Source: Conus ventricosus (lineage: Eukaryota; Mollusca; Gastropoda; Neogastropoda; Conidae). Taken from it: 64,000 bases of DNA. A program made the position numbers and the translations under genes. The notes beneath the pieces are model-generated. The model was not told the DNA's origin, made no database searches, and was given only the letters and a program-made list of their open reading frames with translations. Below, piece by piece: positions 43,209 to 55,027 of this stretch. Position 1 is the first letter of the stretch; each line of letters opens with the position of its first letter. The stretch is from NCBI GenBank assembly GCA_018398815.1, contig CM031609.1, forward strand, positions 37,476,782 to 37,540,781, written 5' to 3'.

Positions 43209-46200
43209 GTACCGATTTTTTCGTGTTTAATGTGTTCCATTTGTGTAGTTTATTATTTTCTAATCGAATGTGATTCATGGAAATGCCACAAACACTTTCT
43301 GAAGTGGATTGATACGTAACTGAGGTGCCCTTGAACCTCAACAGCAATATTACAACAGTTGTATCATCGACTGATCGAGCCTTTCAGCTTTTCGTCTGCT
43401 TGTCACGTAGACCAGCTCCAGATTGTGCAGTTGTCCCAGCGTTTAATAAAGGACTTACCGAATCATTCAACATTATTGAATCAGTAAACAAACTTCATCA
43501 GTTTCATTTTATTTGGGTGCATTTAAGTAAATTAACACAATCTGATTCCAGTAAGTTAGTGTCTGCTATATCGTAGTGCTCATACATTTGCAAGAAAGTT
43601 ACACAATCAGGTGGGGGGGGGGGGGGGGGGGGGGATGAATTTACAATGACATACTTCATTCAGCCTAGCACCCAGGCATCACTTAATAGTGCCTTGAACA
43701 TGCGTCTGTGCAGACCTGATGTACCCACTCACGGTTGTAGTGAAAAAGCATGCAACAGTTTTAAAATTTGACATAATTGTTAGAATTCAGATAATTTAAT
43801 GATAGAATAAGAAAGAAAGATGGAAAGGTAAAGCATTGTTTATAACAAGTTAAAATTTGGAAGTCTTTTGACTAAATTTGTTTCTGCTCGGAAAGTGGAG
43901 TTATGTAAAATAATTGAATTTGTCAAGGCATTGTAAATCAAGTGATATAATCATATATGATACCAAATTTTATATACCAAAAGCCAAACAATTATTTTTG
44001 TTGTAACTTAGTAGACTTTTCTCAACATCATGGTAGAGTGATTTCTTTGCCTTAACTAGGCTGACCCTGGAGAAAGGTCCAGTGACGGTGAGGAAAGACC
44101 CACTGACCACAGGGAAAGTCCTATTGACAGTGGGAAAGACTACAACTTTGGATTCTCTCATGAGGGCTCATAAGACCGTATGGCGAAAGCTTGGCTGTGT
44201 CTGGAGTGGCACTGTCTCCATCTGTCCGTGGCCAGGGGTGGTTGGGTCTGTGGGTGTGCTCGGCAGCTGGAGGTTGGTGTCTTTTGCCGGTGGGCTCTGC
44301 AGTCATGAAATACGGTCTGGTACACCCATGGGGATACTATTTTAAGGCTGTTCTGAGTTGCATCCTGTAGTCTGATTTACCTCAGTTTAGGAGCAGTTAT
44401 GTCCCTTGATATCTTAATGGAGTGTCCTGCGCATGCCTGTACCCATCGTTAATACAGCGCAGGCCTCCAAGGGTGGTACAGGACTGCTCAAAAGGTGGGT
44501 GAAGACAGTGCTTCTCTGGGTCCTCCCAGCACCTTCGGGTGTTTTCTTCTTCGATACCGAATTTTATATACCAAAAGCCAAACAATTATTTTTGTTGTAA
44601 CTTAGTAGAGTTTTCCCAACATCATGGTAGAGTGATTTTCCAATATTTTTTAGTTGAAAAAAGTGCGCAGGCTGTTCATGTGAAACAATGTTTTGGCTCA
44701 TTGAGGCATCAAAAAATTTGAAAGTGAACATGAAAGTTTCATATCTTGTTATGAAATCACTTGGCAGTAACCATGGAATTTGATTTATCCGATATATAGA
44801 CACGCATGGGCGCGCCGCGTGCACGCTCGCACGCACGCACGCACGCCGCACACACACACGCACACAGTGTATATGTAGATGTACATATATAACTATATAT
44901 ATTGTGTGTGTGTGTCTTTGCCAAATTATTTTTTCATAAATAGAGTTAAAGTGATCAATATCTTCTGTTCAAGCAGATCAGCCTGAAGTAAATGGCAGGA
45001 GCAGTGTCCAGGACGGATTAATCATTGAAAGGGTTAAACAGTTTGCCGTATTGGTCTGCTGCAACTGAAGTTATGAAGTTTTAAAATATTTTTTGTACAA
45101 GAAACGTGTGACCTTTTTTCTTGTTTTGTAGAGTCATTCTCTTTCTCTTTTGCTCTGCACAGCACTGTTTCCAGGTGAAATTTGCATTGCAAAGAGACAC
45201 ACAAATAAACTTAGGTAAAATGAAACTAGAATTTTTTTTTTTTTTTGCTGTCCCAACCTCTGCGCCACCCATGCCGCTCATTCCGACACCCTGTCCACAG
45301 CCACAGCCCGGTCGGCCCTGCTGCAGCCCCGGCACCGGCAATCCACAGGGAGCAGTCAATGTCAAGTCGCCAAGAGGCAACCCACCGGAGGAGACACTGC
45401 ACTGCTGCCGAATCACTTAGGTGGTGTTCAGTGGCGCCTGTTCAGATCTAACATATGCAGGATACCACCTACTAAGCCCCCTACTGATGACAATAATTGC
45501 TTAGTCGCGGAGCCGGCGTGAGTGAGGTCTCCCCCCGGAGGGCGCCACCACGTCCGTCTAACGACAGCCCCTATGGACTCACCGATACGGGTGATCCCGA
45601 CGGAACCAAACCAAGGCCACAGATGTGGAGATTACATTGAAATTGAGGTCACCATGAGAGCAGGGCATGAAGAGCCACAGAATTTGAGACTTTTTTTTGT
45701 TGTTGCTGATCGATGAGAATGAGGATGATTAACCCGTTCAGTGCCTCACAATAGTACAAACAAAGGTGTTCCCAGGTGCCGGGGAAATCTCATGATTTGG
45801 GGGTCATAATTAACAAAAAATTCTAGCTCAGAAACTACAAAAGATAGAAAAATGAAATCTATATCATTTTTGAAGGAAATTGAATGAAGATTTTGAATCT
45901 GGGCTTCTTTTGTTTTAATTTTGATAATACAAAAGTATTTAGGCTTGTAGATTTGGATAGATTTTTTTGCACGATCAAAAACATATGTATTTACCACATC
46001 CAAACAAGAACATACAGCAAAAAAGTTGAAAATAAAGTTTGTATTGTCACACTACACCTGTAAATGAAAGTAAAACAGTTTGGAAGTCTATCAAGACGCT
46101 CACACTCGATGCAGACTGACCAGTCCACGACCACGCCCCCCCCCCCCCCTCCCCACCACACCCCCTTGCTCAACTTCAACCCTCTCTTTCACTCCTCATC

Positions 46201-48507
46201 TTCCCCTACCTTTTCGTCTGCACCGTGTCACGCCGCGAGCAGGCCACGATCCCCTCTCGCACTGATTTCACATCACTGGACACCAGCACGCAGTGCAGAG
46301 TACACACTTGGCTGGCTCGTTCGACTGACGCTGTCAGCTGAACACACACTGAGAGGTCACAGAGCCCTACTCAATAACTGACGAATATGGTCGGCAATTC
46401 CACCACTATCATCATCTCACCTTCATGCTCGAGTTAGTCGTTGAATAAAAGATTATTGTGTTTGTCAAAAATCATCAGCAGAGCCTGCTCAGCTGTGTAA
46501 ATACGTTGACTTGGTCGCTGGGCTTGTCAGGTTGCGCCGCCATCTTTGCAAGCGAGACACGAAGTGCTGGCTGGTCACCCAGTCAGTGATAAGAATAAAT
46601 GGGCTTTCCCCTCACGTGTGGTCATTTACATATTATTTTAAGACTACAGACATATAAGGCTTTCTACGCAAACTCTATTTGAGTCCATTGATAGAAATAG
46701 TAACGAATGAAAACTCAAGAAAGATGCATGACGTCAGGGGACTGCCCATAGGCACATGGAAAGCACTTTTGTTTCCGCGTCAGCTGACTGACTAAAGGCG
46801 CTCAACGGGTTAAGATGATGCTAAGGATTTCCATTTCGGTCTGAGACTACATGACAGGGCTGTACTGTACGCTTCCTTTCATAATATATCCTGGCATCAA
46901 CCAGGCCCGAGAGATACAGGCACCTGCAGTGTTGGAAAGGAAATTTGAGCAACACTGTCAGAAACGCATCCATTAAGTGGATGAAACTTGACTGTATGGT
47001 CCCACTCTTTCCCAACCGAGTCCGCAGCAAACTCAACTCTGGGTAGGAGCCGGTTGGGGCAGAAAAACCCACATGACTCTGATGGGATTCAAATTACGAC
47101 CTCCCAGCCGAGAGTCCGTGATGCTAACCACTTTGCTACGGCGGCTGGTATGAAACTAGAATTTAGTTGAACTGTGATTTCCTAAAAACATTCTCAGTTT
47201 AAATACCTCAAACCACAAACAAATGTAGCCTTCTTTTTTCTTTTTCTTTTTTAGAAGACAAATAGGAAATGGAGCTTTGAAGAAAAGTTCACTGTTAATC
47301 TAAAAATTGTTTTTTACTGTTTTTATTTTATAGTAGAAAGTAATCATTTATTGTTGACTACTTATATTTAAGGTAAAATTGGTGTGGTATTGTTTGTGAG
47401 AGTTGAATTTTTTTTTTTTACAGGCAGATTTCGTCTCATTCAAAGGCAAGCATGGCAAGAAATGGGTATGTACAAGAAAAGAAAATGTTTACCTTTTCAA
47501 AACAAAAAAAGTTGAACAATGAATCTGATGTTTTACTGAGACTTCATTGGTATATCTTCTGACATATTGACACTTAGGATTTGGGAACTTGTCAGTATTG
47601 TTGATTACATGACCATCCAACTGAAATAGCCATAGCCATTGGTGAATCACCCAAAATATTTTTTAATTGCTAAAACAATTGCTGTCCAATTGGTCTTTAG
47701 GCCTGAGGTTTTGTTAATTAAATGCAGCGTTTGTGGGTTTATCAGAGATGGGAGCAGAGACGAGAATCGGTTCACAGGCTTCGGGTTCCTGACTATATGT
47801 TGAGTTAAAAGAATGGCATTCCTTGTCAGTGTTCTAGCATTATGCTCCCTGTTTTTTGCACTTCAATTTTGACACATGTATTTGTTTTGACAACCAGATT
47901 GTTCAGTTTCACTCAGGACTCGGAGTCTGTTGGTGAAACACGGAAAACCCAGACTCGTATCTGCCCAGCGTTTTCTTTCTTTAGGAAGGAAAACAGAATA
48001 TGAACTTGAACAGTGAATGATTGGTATGATGTGGGGCGGATCCTTTGTCTATGGACTGGGGTGTTTTGACAAGGCATCAACCCTCTATTTCGTATGAACA
48101 GGCAGAATTACAGTGAGACAAGAGGAGGAACAGCAAGGGAGAGAAATTTGAAATAGGAAATAGGATGGCATAATGAAATTTTCCTTGATGCATTTGACGA
48201 CAACGGATCAGCACTTCAGTTGCATCAATACAGTGTTGGTCTTTTCATGTAAGTGTGCTTAACTGCTCACAAGAGATATTTGTGAAATAGAACCAGAGAA
48301 ACCAAATGGAGAAATTTAATTTGTCACAGTGCACGAAGACACCATGGTAAATAAATTGCCAAGCAACCACCCACTCCCATCCCCAGCTGAATAACTGTAA
48401 TTTGGCCTCTTGTGGTCTCTTCAGCACTCTCCCCCACCTCCCCCCCTTGCCCACATAAATACATACACACACACACACAGACACACACAGACAGACACAC
48501 ACAGACA

Positions 48508-48549
<42 letters not shown>

Positions 48550-51500
48550 CACACACACACAGCCAATCCCTTCCCCTCCTGAACCCTTCTTGACCATGTC
48601 AACAACTTATGTGTGTGAAACGGTAATTTTATATACAAACACTATGGAGAGGAGATAACAGAAACTGTGGAGAGGAGATAGTCATATCTTGAAACTGGGA
48701 ACTGAATGCTTAGGTACCTTTGAAGATTGAACATGTGAGGACTTAATACGCTTCATAGTTACTATAGTATCTCATTCTCTTTTATGGTCCAAGGTTGTTT
48801 TGTTTTCTAGAAGGATTCCTGAAGATCAGCTTTCCATAGAAATGGGTCAGAGTATTTCTGTTCTGCTCACAGGTGATTGCTGTGGTGGGAGCGGCCACTG
48901 TGGGAGCAGTGGGTGTAGGAGCTGCCCTTGCAACTCCAGTTCTGGCCGAGGGCATTGAGATGCATGCCCCCAAGATGCCCTGGAGCCACAATGGCATGTT
49001 CAGCGCCCTGGACACAGCAAGGTGGGTCTCTTCAACCAAGAGGTGTGATGAAACTGATTGGGAAAGGATTGTGTTCTTGCGTTTCTGGGTTTTCTTTTCT
49101 TGGATTCATACATATCTTTGTGTGTATTTTCTGTATTATGTTTGTGAAAGTTTAATAGAAAATGTGTGCTGTTGTTTTCTGTATTATATTAGTTATAGAT
49201 TAGTAGAAAATATGTGCTGTATTTGAATTTGATAGTATCAATTATACGGAAAGGGGCGGTTAGCTGAAGCTCAAAGTCATAGGTATCGGCAAGTTCTTTG
49301 GGACTTCCGTTTGTCATTGGATGAAAGCTGTAGCACCATATGGTGGGGGCTCCACTTTCGCACAAGCTATACAACTAAGCAGTTATTGTTGTTGGTAATG
49401 AGGCTTAATCGGTGATGACCTGCAGTTATTGTTGTTGGTAATGAGGCTTAATCGGTGATGACCTGCAGATATTGTTGTTGGTAATGAGGCTTAATCGGTG
49501 ATGACCTGCAGATATTGGATCAGAACAGGCACCACTGAACGTGTCTCCTGTAGTGAGTTGCCTCATGATGTACTGATGTTGATTGCTCCTTGTCAAGTGT
49601 GAAGTTTATGCTGCAAGTGTTTCTGTGGCATTGAATGGCAAAGTTGAATTGACTGGCATGGGTTTAATGACATTGAGGATGGGTGGAGGATGAGAGAGAA
49701 ATTACAGAAAAGAGCAAAAAGTAAACGGAAAAATATTTGTAGGTATGTGCAGACCTGTGATCATGTGTATGTGTGTATTTCTATATTTTCTTTCAGAAGG
49801 TGTGTACATGCAAGATGAGATACAGAGGGAAGGGCACTTTAGTGTGAAGGTTGAGTGCGTGAACAATGCGTAATGTGCATGTCATGTTTGTTTACATAAT
49901 TTGCATGTATTCCTGATCTGGTGTGGTGATGTCTTCAAGTGTGCGTATAAATGTTGTGCATTTTGACATGCCTTTTTTGAATATTTGGACATGTATAGGT
50001 CTGTTTGTTTCTGTGCAGTGTACGACGTGGGTACCAGGTGTACAAACAGGTGTGTGCAGCCTGCCACAGCATGAACTACCTTTGCTATCGTAACCTGGTT
50101 GGGGCCATCATGGATGAAGCAGAGGCCAAGAGAGAAGCTGAGGAAGTAAGTAATATGTTATAGGAAATCTGGTAAACATTTTGAAATTGAGTATATATGT
50201 ATTGATGGTGACTGTTTGGGTTTTTGCTTTATTTGTTGTTTTTGAAAGGAAATGAGAAAGGCTGTGTATTGCTGCATTTCAACTTATTCAAGAGTGATCT
50301 ATTTCTTTTATGTTCATGAACTGTTTGAAAGAGTTCAGCAGCTGCCACTTTACTTTTCTAAAGTGCAAAATTGTCACTCAAGACATGCTCAAAAATGTCT
50401 AAATTTTTTTGGGAGGGGAATTGAAATTCTTTGAAAATGGTAGCCACTTTCACAATTACTGCTGTTCTCAGATAACACGGTAACTCTCAAGGCTTTCCAA
50501 ATACACCATATAGGAACAAAATTAAGTGTTTCTCTTGACTGGCGGAATAGGGTGGTAGTTATATGGAGTATGATTGACAGGCATTTGACAGTAGGAGTTG
50601 AAATGCAGAAAGTCTTCATTATGGTAAAATTGATGCAGCGTATAAAGGTCTTTTGTTAATTAATTCATTTTTGTTTGAAATCTTTTTTCAGTCTCTTTTT
50701 TTTCCTCTTTTTTTTTTCTAACAACAGGTAAATGCATTTCCTTAGGCATACATTTTGTTCTTTTCTTCAGTGTATTGGTTTGCCTCTCAGCTTTTTTTTT
50801 CTCTTAGTCTAGTTGATATTGAAGGGAATATTTTCTTCCAGACATTGCTGATTTTCAGCCCCAATTTCAGTTGCAGACTTCACATATATACGGTCTTTAT
50901 AACTTAAAACAAACACTGACTAACAACCACAACATTTTAAGAGTTCTTATTTGAACCATATGGATAAACTTTTTTACGACTGCCAATAGCATGATAAAGA
51001 AAAACATTTTTAAATCTTTGAAGCCATACAATCATAGTCTACCAGACCAGATGCTCCAGAAGCTGAATTCCACAGTTCTTCTACCTGTAAAATTGGTAGA
51101 TCCATAACGAAGTGATGAAATCGGTTAGCTCAAGAATACCGACAAAATTTTCTTTTAAAATAGGTGCCACCATACTCTGTTAAACGCACATTTGTGGTGT
51201 GGTGTTCATGTTTTTGAACATGCAATATCATGGTAGCGTTATATCGTACAGTGTTATGCTGTTTGTATAGAAACCAGATATTCTTTTTTAAGTCAGATCT
51301 GATTATTGATCAGACTCAGGACTTTCTTCTAGATTTCTTGCATTCAGGTCATTGTGGAAGATGGCCTTGTTGAGGAATGTAAAATATTTTTCCATATGCA
51401 CCTATTTTGTGTGTGTGTTTGTTTTGGGGTTGGTTTGTTTTTTGGGTGGTGTTGGTGTTTTCAGTAAAGTGTGATTATTGATTAGAATCTGACTTTTGTC

Positions 51501-51947
51501 CTCACCAGATTCAGGTAGAAGACGGCCCTGATGAGGAAGGTAACATGTTCAAGAGGCCAGGCAAGCTGTCAGACAAGTTCCCCGACCCCTATCCCAATGA
51601 GGAGGCCGCTCGGGCCGCCAACACTGGAGCCTATCCACCAGATCTGAGCTACATCGTCCAGGCCAGACATGGTGGAGAGGTGACCAGAGCTTTCTTCTTC
51701 AGTGTGAAGTGAAAAATGTGGTCTAGGAAATGTAACTTTTTTTTTCTTTCATACTTGGTCTCTTGCTTTCTTAGTGTTTATTCATTTCTGTTGTGGAATA
51801 CAATTTTCATTTGGTAATGATTTCAATTTCTTTTCTTTTCTTTTTTCTTTACATTAATTTGTAATATGCTTTGCAGGATTGATTGATTCTTGGATTGCTT
51901 TCAAAACACACATGTATGTATGCTTGTTCACACACACATAGATCACA

Positions 51948-52011
<64 letters not shown>

Positions 52012-55000
52012 CAGGCACTTATACATTCTAAGGACATTACACACAAGCACAAATAAGAATTAGAAAGTTGGAAAATGGCAGAAAAAGAGAAGCCAAGAAA
52101 TAATTTATGAACAACTTATTTTAGATTGACAGAAGACCAGCCAAGCAAACAAATACAGTTTGGATTCTCTTGTTGACAGAATACATTTGTATTTACCCTC
52201 TGTAAAAGTTAAAAAGAAAAAGGAAACAAAAGCAAAAGAAAAAAAGCAAAACCAGATGATTAACTTTTCCTGCTTGTACACCTGTGTTGGCAGGATTACG
52301 TCTTTGCTCTGCTGACTGGCTACTGTGATCCTCCGGCTGGGATAACCCTGAGGGAAGATCTTCACTACAATCCATACTTCCCTGGTGGGGCCATCGGCAT
52401 GGCACGGGCGCTCTACAATGAAATCATTGAATACGAAGACGGTGAGAGCTGAAAAGATAGTGTTCGCTATAGTAGTTCAGATAATTTCTTTTCCTCCAAG
52501 AAATATTTTGAAAGTTTTGTGTTGACTCTTTATTTCTTTTATTTCTTGGAAATCATCCATTTTCTGTTACATGAATTTGGAGGGGGAAAAAACCCCCCAA
52601 AAAACAGACAGAAGCCTTGGCAGCTCCAAAGGGATTTTTTTCTTCAGTGCCAATGTCCATGTGGACTCCCATTGCATTCAAGACCCATGGATTTGTGAAA
52701 GTATTAACAGACACAAACACAAAAGAAATAACCATATATGCAATTTATATTACATTCCTTGCTTTGCACAAGGGCATGCTGTTGTGTGCAAGTGGAATGG
52801 ATTTGATGCACAAATCGAAATATCCAGACGTGTTTGTTTTACATTGTCCATCATAGTGGAGTGTGATAGGAACCTAAGATTGTCACATGAAAGAGTCTGA
52901 CCAATGTTGAATCAAGTTCTTGCTGAAGAACAAAGAAGGAAGAGTAAATGAGATTCAAATACCTTTTCTGGTCATGTTTAAGGGACTTTTTAAGCCATTT
53001 GATGCACATGTCTGTAATATCAAGACGCTGTGCCAAGGACATACAGTCAGTGGTGCCAAATTTCATCGAGAACACGTCCCCGTGTGTGGACTTTCTGGTC
53101 CATACTTGCTATACCATGTTCACCAAGCCATGAAGACATGCCACAGTCTGGAGGGGTTATTCAATCTGTTCATGTGAATAAACAAAGAATGAGGGGCTCA
53201 TGGACAAGCCTTTCTGAATGTCTGATGTACACATAATGGCTTTTCAGTGTGCTTGGATTGCCATGCAATTTCCTGAGATGCTTATGTAATTATGGTTGTA
53301 ATGTGGTTTTCAGGTTCACCACTTAAAGCATGTAAGGAAGCAAAATGCTTTATAAGTTTCCCAATGTGTTTGTTAATGGCTGTGCTAAGAATTTGAGGTA
53401 CATCAGCCTTAGAAAGTCAGAGATTTTCAAACACATACACTTCTCTGAAGTGTTGCTCAATTAGTGGCAGTGATGTTGATTTAGATACACCATATCATTG
53501 TACTGAGGATAGACAGATGCTAATGAGGCATTTTTACAATGATTCATGACTTTACAGTTTAGGTATACTATGCACACCAAACCAGAGAGCTGTGTACATT
53601 TGCGCTTCCATGTTGATTCGTTTACTTAGGAATATGATGTGGATTTTAGGTACACTAGCCACAGCAAGTATATGCAATGAATGTATACACATTGATGAAG
53701 TGGTTGAGAAATGGTTGATATGGGATATCAAGTTCAACAGCTGTATTGAGGTAAATGTTCCAAGAATACAGTGCATGTGAACTGATGAGATAAGTATGCA
53801 TATATGTATACAGATGTATTGAGTACATACGTTTGCACACTGATGAGTTAAGTAGACATGTTTATGTATTGCTATGCGCTGTACTTGAAGTACACTAATG
53901 TGCTACATAAACATGTTTGTATGCTGGTGTGCTATGTACTTGTGTGTATACATGTATTATGATGGCAGTGATGTGGATTTCAGGTACACCAGCCACAGTA
54001 AGTCAGTGTGCCAAAGATGTCTGTGTTTTCCTGAGATGGGCTGCGGAACCAGAGCACGACGTTCGCAAACAAATGGGACTCAAGGTCAGCACAGGACCAT
54101 GTGTCTTTGTTGCATTAAAACCCTCCATTGAAAAGACACTTTAAAAAAAAAACCCACCTCCCTATAAAGAAAGACTTGATATCTTGGAACACTCGCCTTT
54201 TTTCTCTGTGCTGCGTTCACAGGTTAATGTTTAGAGCAAAACAGACATGAAATTTTCAGCTTTTTTGGTTTTTGTTTTCATTTCTTATGCAGTAAAAAGA
54301 CATTTTTTAAAATGTACAGGACAAATTTGAATTGTGCATTGAAGACACAAAGAAAGTGAATGATGAATGAATAATCCTGCATGTATTTGTAAGATTTTAG
54401 TGGAGATGATTGTTTGTGGACCCTTAAATGATCTCATTCAATAAGAATAGGCATTTTTTGCTCTCACTGTTCATGCTGCAAAGTGAGGCAACTGCAGCTG
54501 GAAATCTAAACAAATCTGAAGAATAATTCATATGGCTCAACCGAAAAACGTAGACAAATGAATCACAAGACAAAACATGATGCATTTTTACCCCACACAC
54601 CTTCAGGCAAAGCACACGACACTCAGGACAACAAAAAGTAATGAGCAATCACTTATCTTCATCCAGTATAGCGCAAGATGGACGTTGAATGTAAATGACT
54701 TGTGCAAAGATTTGATTCATGTGAACAGTTAAGTTTCTCCACATTGAAGTGGCTTCTGGCTCAGTTACTGTTATCCTGTTGTGCAGTGTAATACATTTTT
54801 TTGTGTACAAATAGCTTATTTGAGTTAAGAAGTCAATGAAAAGTCATGGAATATTGGACTTGTCAGTGTGTGTGGACCCTGAGCTGAGAATCGATGCAGA
54901 ATGTCAGTGGTCACATTTTCTGTTCCAGGCGATCATGATCTTCTCCTCTTTGCTGGCTGTCGCCTACTACATGAAGCGTCACAAGTGGAGTGTGCTCAAG

Positions 55001-55027
55001 AGCCGAAAAATCGCTTTCAAGAACTAA
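43137..55027 (+). CDS. CYC1: Cytochrome c1, heme protein of complex III (8 exons)
   Basis: Cytochrome c1 carries electrons from the Rieske protein to cytochrome c in the mitochondrial inner membrane. Exons 43137-43208, 47424-47465, 48873-49021, 50019-50145, 51509-51679, 52294-52441, 53984-54084 and 54929-55027 join in phase to 302 residues; mammalian precursors have about 325. Residues 1-40 are a basic mitochondrial leader ([14 protein letters not shown]). A hydrophobic sorting segment follows ([20 protein letters not shown]). The mature part begins near [15 protein letters not shown]. The heme-binding CAACH is in exon 4. [20 protein letters not shown] and PGGAIGMA (axial Met) follow, then [20 protein letters not shown]. 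The C-terminal membrane anchor is [20 protein letters not shown]. The start has a good context (CAACATGG). Key residues appear intact, so the gene is probably functional. Confidence 0.97.
43959..44638. repeat. 86-bp direct repeat pair, 594 bp apart
   Basis: 43959-44044 and 44553-44638 are nearly identical (GATACCAAATTTTATATACC through CATGGTAGAGTGATTT, three mismatches). The intervening sequence (44045-44552) has no recognised family. The pair lies in CYC1 intron 1. A G homopolymer of about 20 bp lies just upstream, near 43613-43634. Confidence 0.93.
45260..47150 (-). mobile_element. SINE family B, copy 3 (interrupted by a MITE)
   Basis: Read on minus, a tRNA-like head (about 47080-47150) has AAAGTGGTTAGCATCACGG and GTCGTAATTTGAATCCC. 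It is followed by GCTGCGGACTCGGTTGGGAA and the family body, interrupted at 45729-46813 by a TTAA-flanked insertion. The remainder continues to about 45260. Copies 1 and 2 lie at 13375 and 20580. Confidence 0.75.
45729..46813. mobile_element. piggyBac-like MITE, 1.1 kb
   Basis: Bounded by TTAA on both sides with imperfect terminal inverted repeats, CCCGTTCAGTGCC and GGCGCTCAACGGG (11 of 13 pair). TTAA target duplications and CCC-type ends are typical of piggyBac elements. No transposase ORF was seen. The empty site is visible in SINE copy 2 near 21040. Confidence 0.8.
47424..47465 (+). CDS. CYC1: CYC1 exon 2
   Basis: A 42-nt exon, [14 protein letters not shown], between a strong T-tract acceptor (TTTTTACAG) and donor GTATGT. 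It is phase 0 on both sides and continues the basic leader. Confidence 0.9.
48468..48562. repeat. (CA)n / (CAGA)n microsatellite
   Basis: CA run with CAGA inserts in CYC1 intron 2. Confidence 0.96.
48873..49021 (+). CDS. CYC1: CYC1 exon 3
   Basis: Encodes the hydrophobic inner-membrane sorting segment and the mature N-terminus ([24 protein letters not shown]). The acceptor is TGCTCACAG and the donor is GTGGGT. Confidence 0.97.
49380..49515. repeat. 43-bp tandem repeat, three copies
   Basis: CAGTTATTGTTGTTGGTAAT followed by GAGGCTTAATCGGTGATGAC and CTG, three nearly identical units in CYC1 intron 3, then a partial CAGATATTG. Confidence 0.97.
50019..50145 (+). CDS. CYC1: CYC1 exon 4 (heme site)
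   Basis: [20 protein letters not shown] then [20 protein letters not shown] and EE. CAACH is the covalent c-type heme motif with the axial His. The acceptor is CTGTGCAG and the donor is GTAAGT. Confidence 0.98.
51299..51390 (+). pseudogene. Decayed copy of the CYC1 exon 5 start
   Basis: TGATTATTGATCAGACT and then ATTCAGGT, GAAGATGGCC and GTTGAGGAATGTAA align with the real intron 4 end and exon 5 start at about 51472-51540 (TGATTATTGATTAGAAT, ATTCAGGT, GAAGACGGCC, GATGAGGAAGGTAA). The offset is 167-172 bp. There is no AG directly before the copied ATT, so it probably cannot splice like exon 5. Confidence 0.75.
51509..51679 (+). CDS. CYC1: CYC1 exon 5
   Basis: 57 codons, [20 protein letters not shown] through [11 protein letters not shown]. 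The acceptor is CCTCACCAG and the donor is GTGACC. A decayed copy of its start lies about 170 bp upstream. Confidence 0.98.
51951..52009. repeat. (CA)n microsatellite
   Basis: CA run in CYC1 intron 5. Confidence 0.97.
52294..52441 (+). CDS. CYC1: CYC1 exon 6
   Basis: [20 protein letters not shown] through [20 protein letters not shown] and EYED. The Met of AIGM is the second axial heme ligand. The acceptor is GTTGGCAG and the donor is GTGAGA. Confidence 0.98.
53290..53990 (+). repeat. ~84-bp degenerate array of exon-7-like acceptors
   Basis: Sequences like (A/G)TGATGTGGATTT-CAGGTACACC recur at about 53313, 53397, 53484, 53562, 53649, 53730, 53821 and 53889, and in the true exon 7 at 53984. 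The copies at 53313, 53484 and 53649 are the clearest. Spacing varies (68-95 bp, mean about 84). It looks like an old tandem array that includes the intron 6 / exon 7 boundary. Confidence 0.65.
53984..54084 (+). CDS. CYC1: CYC1 exon 7
   Basis: [20 protein letters not shown] then [13 protein letters not shown]. The acceptor is GGATTTCAG and the donor is GTCAGC. Decayed look-alikes of its acceptor and first bases recur upstream in the intron. Confidence 0.98.
54929..55027 (+). CDS. CYC1: CYC1 exon 8 and stop
   Basis: [20 protein letters not shown] then [12 protein letters not shown] and TAA. This is the C-terminal transmembrane helix and the matrix-facing basic tail typical of cytochrome c1. 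The acceptor is CTGTTCCAG. Confidence 0.98.
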   Translation, partial: AIMIFSSLLAVAYYMKRHKWSVLKSRKIAFKN

